DNA from: Clostridia bacterium
Lineage (GTDB): Bacteria; Bacillota; Clostridia; Oscillospirales; CAG-272
Reading direction: 5' to 3'
Assembly (NCBI GenBank): GCA_017559555.1
Contig: JAFYRH010000359.1
Location: forward strand, 1-7,701
DNA length: 7,701 nt
Part shown: one piece after another, positions 6,649-7,701 of the stretch
Layout of the letters: every line of letters begins with the position of its first letter
Position numbering within the stretch: position 1 is the stretch's first letter
Translations under genes and position numbers: made by a program
The notes under the pieces: generated by a model
What the model was told of the DNA's origin: nothing
The model's database searches: none
The model's input: the letters and a program-made list of their open reading frames with translations, nothing else

Positions 6649-7252
6649 GCTTTTTTGATGCACGTGTGTGCGAAAAACGCTCACGTATACGCAAAAACGA
6701 GGTCAAAAACAGAGCGAACGATACACAAAGTATTGAGGTTATCCAAACGGGAATCATAATCGAAAAAGGATTTTGTGACCCTGCCGCACGGCGTAAAGCC
6801 AATAAATTTGCGGGTACAAGTGTCAGGGATGCGGTACTCAAAACCGCAAGCGTAACCTGTTCATTATCGGCACTTTCGGGGTGCGGATTGTGCCCTTGCA
6901 TCTTCTTCATGGCACATAGTGCAAACGGTGTGGCGGCATTTCCAACACCTAAAAAATTGGCACTTAAGGTGGCGCAAATCTCCTCATATCCTTCACCTGT
7001 TTTATAGGCTTTGGGAAACACGTGTCGCAAAAAAGGCGCAAAAGTGCGCGCGATTTTCTGTATAACGCCTGCATCCGAAAGGACTTGTAACACACCGCTC
7101 CAAAGGCACATCATACCAAGCAGAGTCAAGGTGACCTCTACGGCTTTTGCCGCACCGTCCGGAATTGCCGCAGCTACGTCGGTCAATTTGCCGCACAGAA
7201 TTCCAAAGAGTAGGGAAAGCGTGCAAAAGGTTCCAAAAATTTTACCGAGCAT
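6641..7252 (-). CDS. spmA: Spore maturation protein A
   Basis: The 203-residue multipass membrane protein is close to Bacillus SpmA (about 196) and is the partner of SpmB in spore core dehydration. Hydrophobic segments lie at about 3-20, 41-61, 97-114, 134-156 and 168-188. The diagnostic 'gate' motif NFLGVGNAATPFALCAMKKMQ occurs from residue 99 to 119, and LTLVPANLLALR (143-154) is also typical. The C-terminus is basic and hydrophilic. The start at ATG 7252 is chosen because MLGKIFGTF matches the family N-terminus and GGAGG lies 4 nt upstream, a short spacing. The frame could extend to a TTG at 7282 but without support. The stop TGA at 6641-6643 overlaps the spmB start. It is divergent from the AbrB-type gene. 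No clear sigma-E or sigma-G promoter could be assigned. Confidence 0.94.
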   Translation of the reverse strand: MLGKIFGTFCTLSLLFGILCGKLTDVAAAIPDGAAKAVEVTLTLLGMMCLWSGVLQVLSDAGVIQKIARTFAPFLRHVFPKAYKTGEGYEEICATLSANFLGVGNAATPFALCAMKKMQGHNPHPESADNEQVTLAVLSTASLTLVPANLLALRRAAGSQNPFSIMIPVWITSILCVSFALFLTSFLRIRERFSHTRASKKHD

Positions 7253-7403
7253 AAACCCTCCAATATTTTCCAAAAAATACAAAAAGCCTCAAAAAGACTT
7301 GACAAAGCAACAAAACGGGTATATAATGAATCATACGGAAAACGTCGAGCACCGTCAGGTGGTGCCGAGAAAACCAAAAACACCACGAAAAGAGGAGAAC
7401 GTT
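7253..7403. other. Divergent intergenic region between spmA and the AbrB-type gene
   Basis: This 151-bp region is rich in A-tracts on the plus strand (around 7269-7296), just upstream of the AbrB-type promoter, where they could act as an UP element. It contains that promoter and its leader. On the minus strand I see only the spmA ribosome binding site. Confidence 0.6.
7299..7327 (+). promoter_or_regulatory. Perfect consensus sigma-A promoter of the AbrB-type gene
   Basis: TTGACA (7299-7304), a 17-nt spacer (7305-7321) and TATAAT (7322-7327) match vegetative consensus exactly. The expected start is near 7334, giving a leader of about 70 nt before the ATG at 7404. Confidence 0.92.
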
Positions 7404-7646
7404 ATGAAATCGACCGGAATGGTAAGAAAAGTAGACGAGCTTGGCAGAATCGTACTGCCTGCCGAAATCCGTCAAAGCATGGATATCAACGTGCGTGATG
7501 CATTGGAAATTTTCACAGACGAGGGTCGCATTATTTTGCAAAAATACGAGCCTTCCTGCGTATTCTGCACCAAGGTTGATGGTATCACACTTTACAAAAA
7601 CAAGCGCATTTGCACAGATTGTCTTGCAGAATTGAAAGGTATGTAA
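7404..7646 (+). CDS. AbrB/SpoVT-type transition-state transcriptional regulator with four-cysteine tail
   Basis: The 80-residue product has an N-terminal swapped-hairpin (SpoVT-AbrB) DNA-binding domain at about 4-46 with the hallmark VRKVDELGRIVLPAEIR (7-23), nearly identical in pattern to Bacillus AbrB (94-96 residues). The family forms dimers or tetramers that bind AT-rich promoter DNA and control growth-phase and sporulation genes. The C-terminal part has C52-x2-C55 and C70-x2-C73 around a short loop, a plausible metal-binding or oligomerisation knuckle common in clostridial relatives. The start at ATG 7404 is supported by GAGGAG 6 nt upstream (7392-7397). The frame is open further upstream, but that part overlaps the promoter and cannot be translated from this transcript. 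It is divergent from spmA. Autoregulation is typical of the family but not demonstrated here. Whether it is the AbrB orthologue or a paralogue is not decidable. Confidence 0.95.
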   Translation: MKSTGMVRKVDELGRIVLPAEIRQSMDINVRDALEIFTDEGRIILQKYEPSCVFCTKVDGITLYKNKRICTDCLAELKGM

Positions 7647-7701
7647 TTGAATCTGTTGTTTTTCTGTTGCGCTATATTTTATGAAGTGTAATCGGGAAAT
7701 A

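Noticed and set aside
7011..7403. In-frame upstream extension of the AbrB-type gene
   Set aside because: It crosses spmA on the other strand and the gene's own promoter; the family start and ribosome binding site fit ATG 7404.
7647..7701. Terminator or gene start after the AbrB-type gene
   Set aside because: Only 55 nt remain; no hairpin and no supported coding start are visible.

Overview
The window looks like chromosomal core sequence from a spore-forming, low-to-mid GC Gram-positive bacterium, most probably an uncultured gut-type Clostridia lineage. The basis is the spmA-spmB sporulation pair, an RNase J, an AbrB/SpoVT-type regulator, strong consensus sigma-A promoters and AGGAGG-type ribosome binding sites. 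The family or genus cannot be fixed from sequence alone. I see no rRNA, tRNA, CRISPR array, insertion sequence or phage gene.

Layout. Everything is on the minus strand except the last gene. Reading right to left on the minus strand: spmA (7252-6641) overlaps spmB (6648-6124) by 8 nt, followed 48 nt later by a small tail-anchored membrane protein of unknown function (6075-5806). These three probably form one operon. Next comes a near-perfect sigma-A promoter (5778-5750) whose spacer and -10 box sit inside a perfect 9+9 bp inverted repeat. It would drive a long (about 234 nt) leader and then RNase J (5508-3817). After a 137-nt gap with a candidate promoter lies a 1063-residue membrane-anchored extracytoplasmic protein (3679-488) built of degenerate internal repeats that distantly resemble PrsA/SurA-type foldases. 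It ends in a perfect 15-bp stem terminator (442-475). A zinc-ribbon-like protein (383 to beyond position 1) runs off the left edge. On the plus strand, divergent from spmA, a perfect TTGACA-17-TATAAT promoter (7299-7327) drives an 80-residue AbrB/SpoVT-type regulator (7404-7646) with a four-cysteine tail.

How they fit together. The right part is sporulation and transition-state biology: SpmA/SpmB act in spore core dehydration, and AbrB-type proteins are growth-phase regulators. The middle is RNA turnover (RNase J) with what looks like its own repressible promoter. The left part is cell-envelope protein handling plus an unknown cysteine-rich protein.

Nothing here is an obviously new multi-gene system. 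The most interesting items are the operator-like palindrome on the RNase J promoter with its long leader and wide Shine-Dalgarno spacing, the repeat architecture of the giant extracytoplasmic protein, and the small membrane protein appended to spmAB. A 3.1-kb open frame antisense to the giant protein is explained by codon bias.
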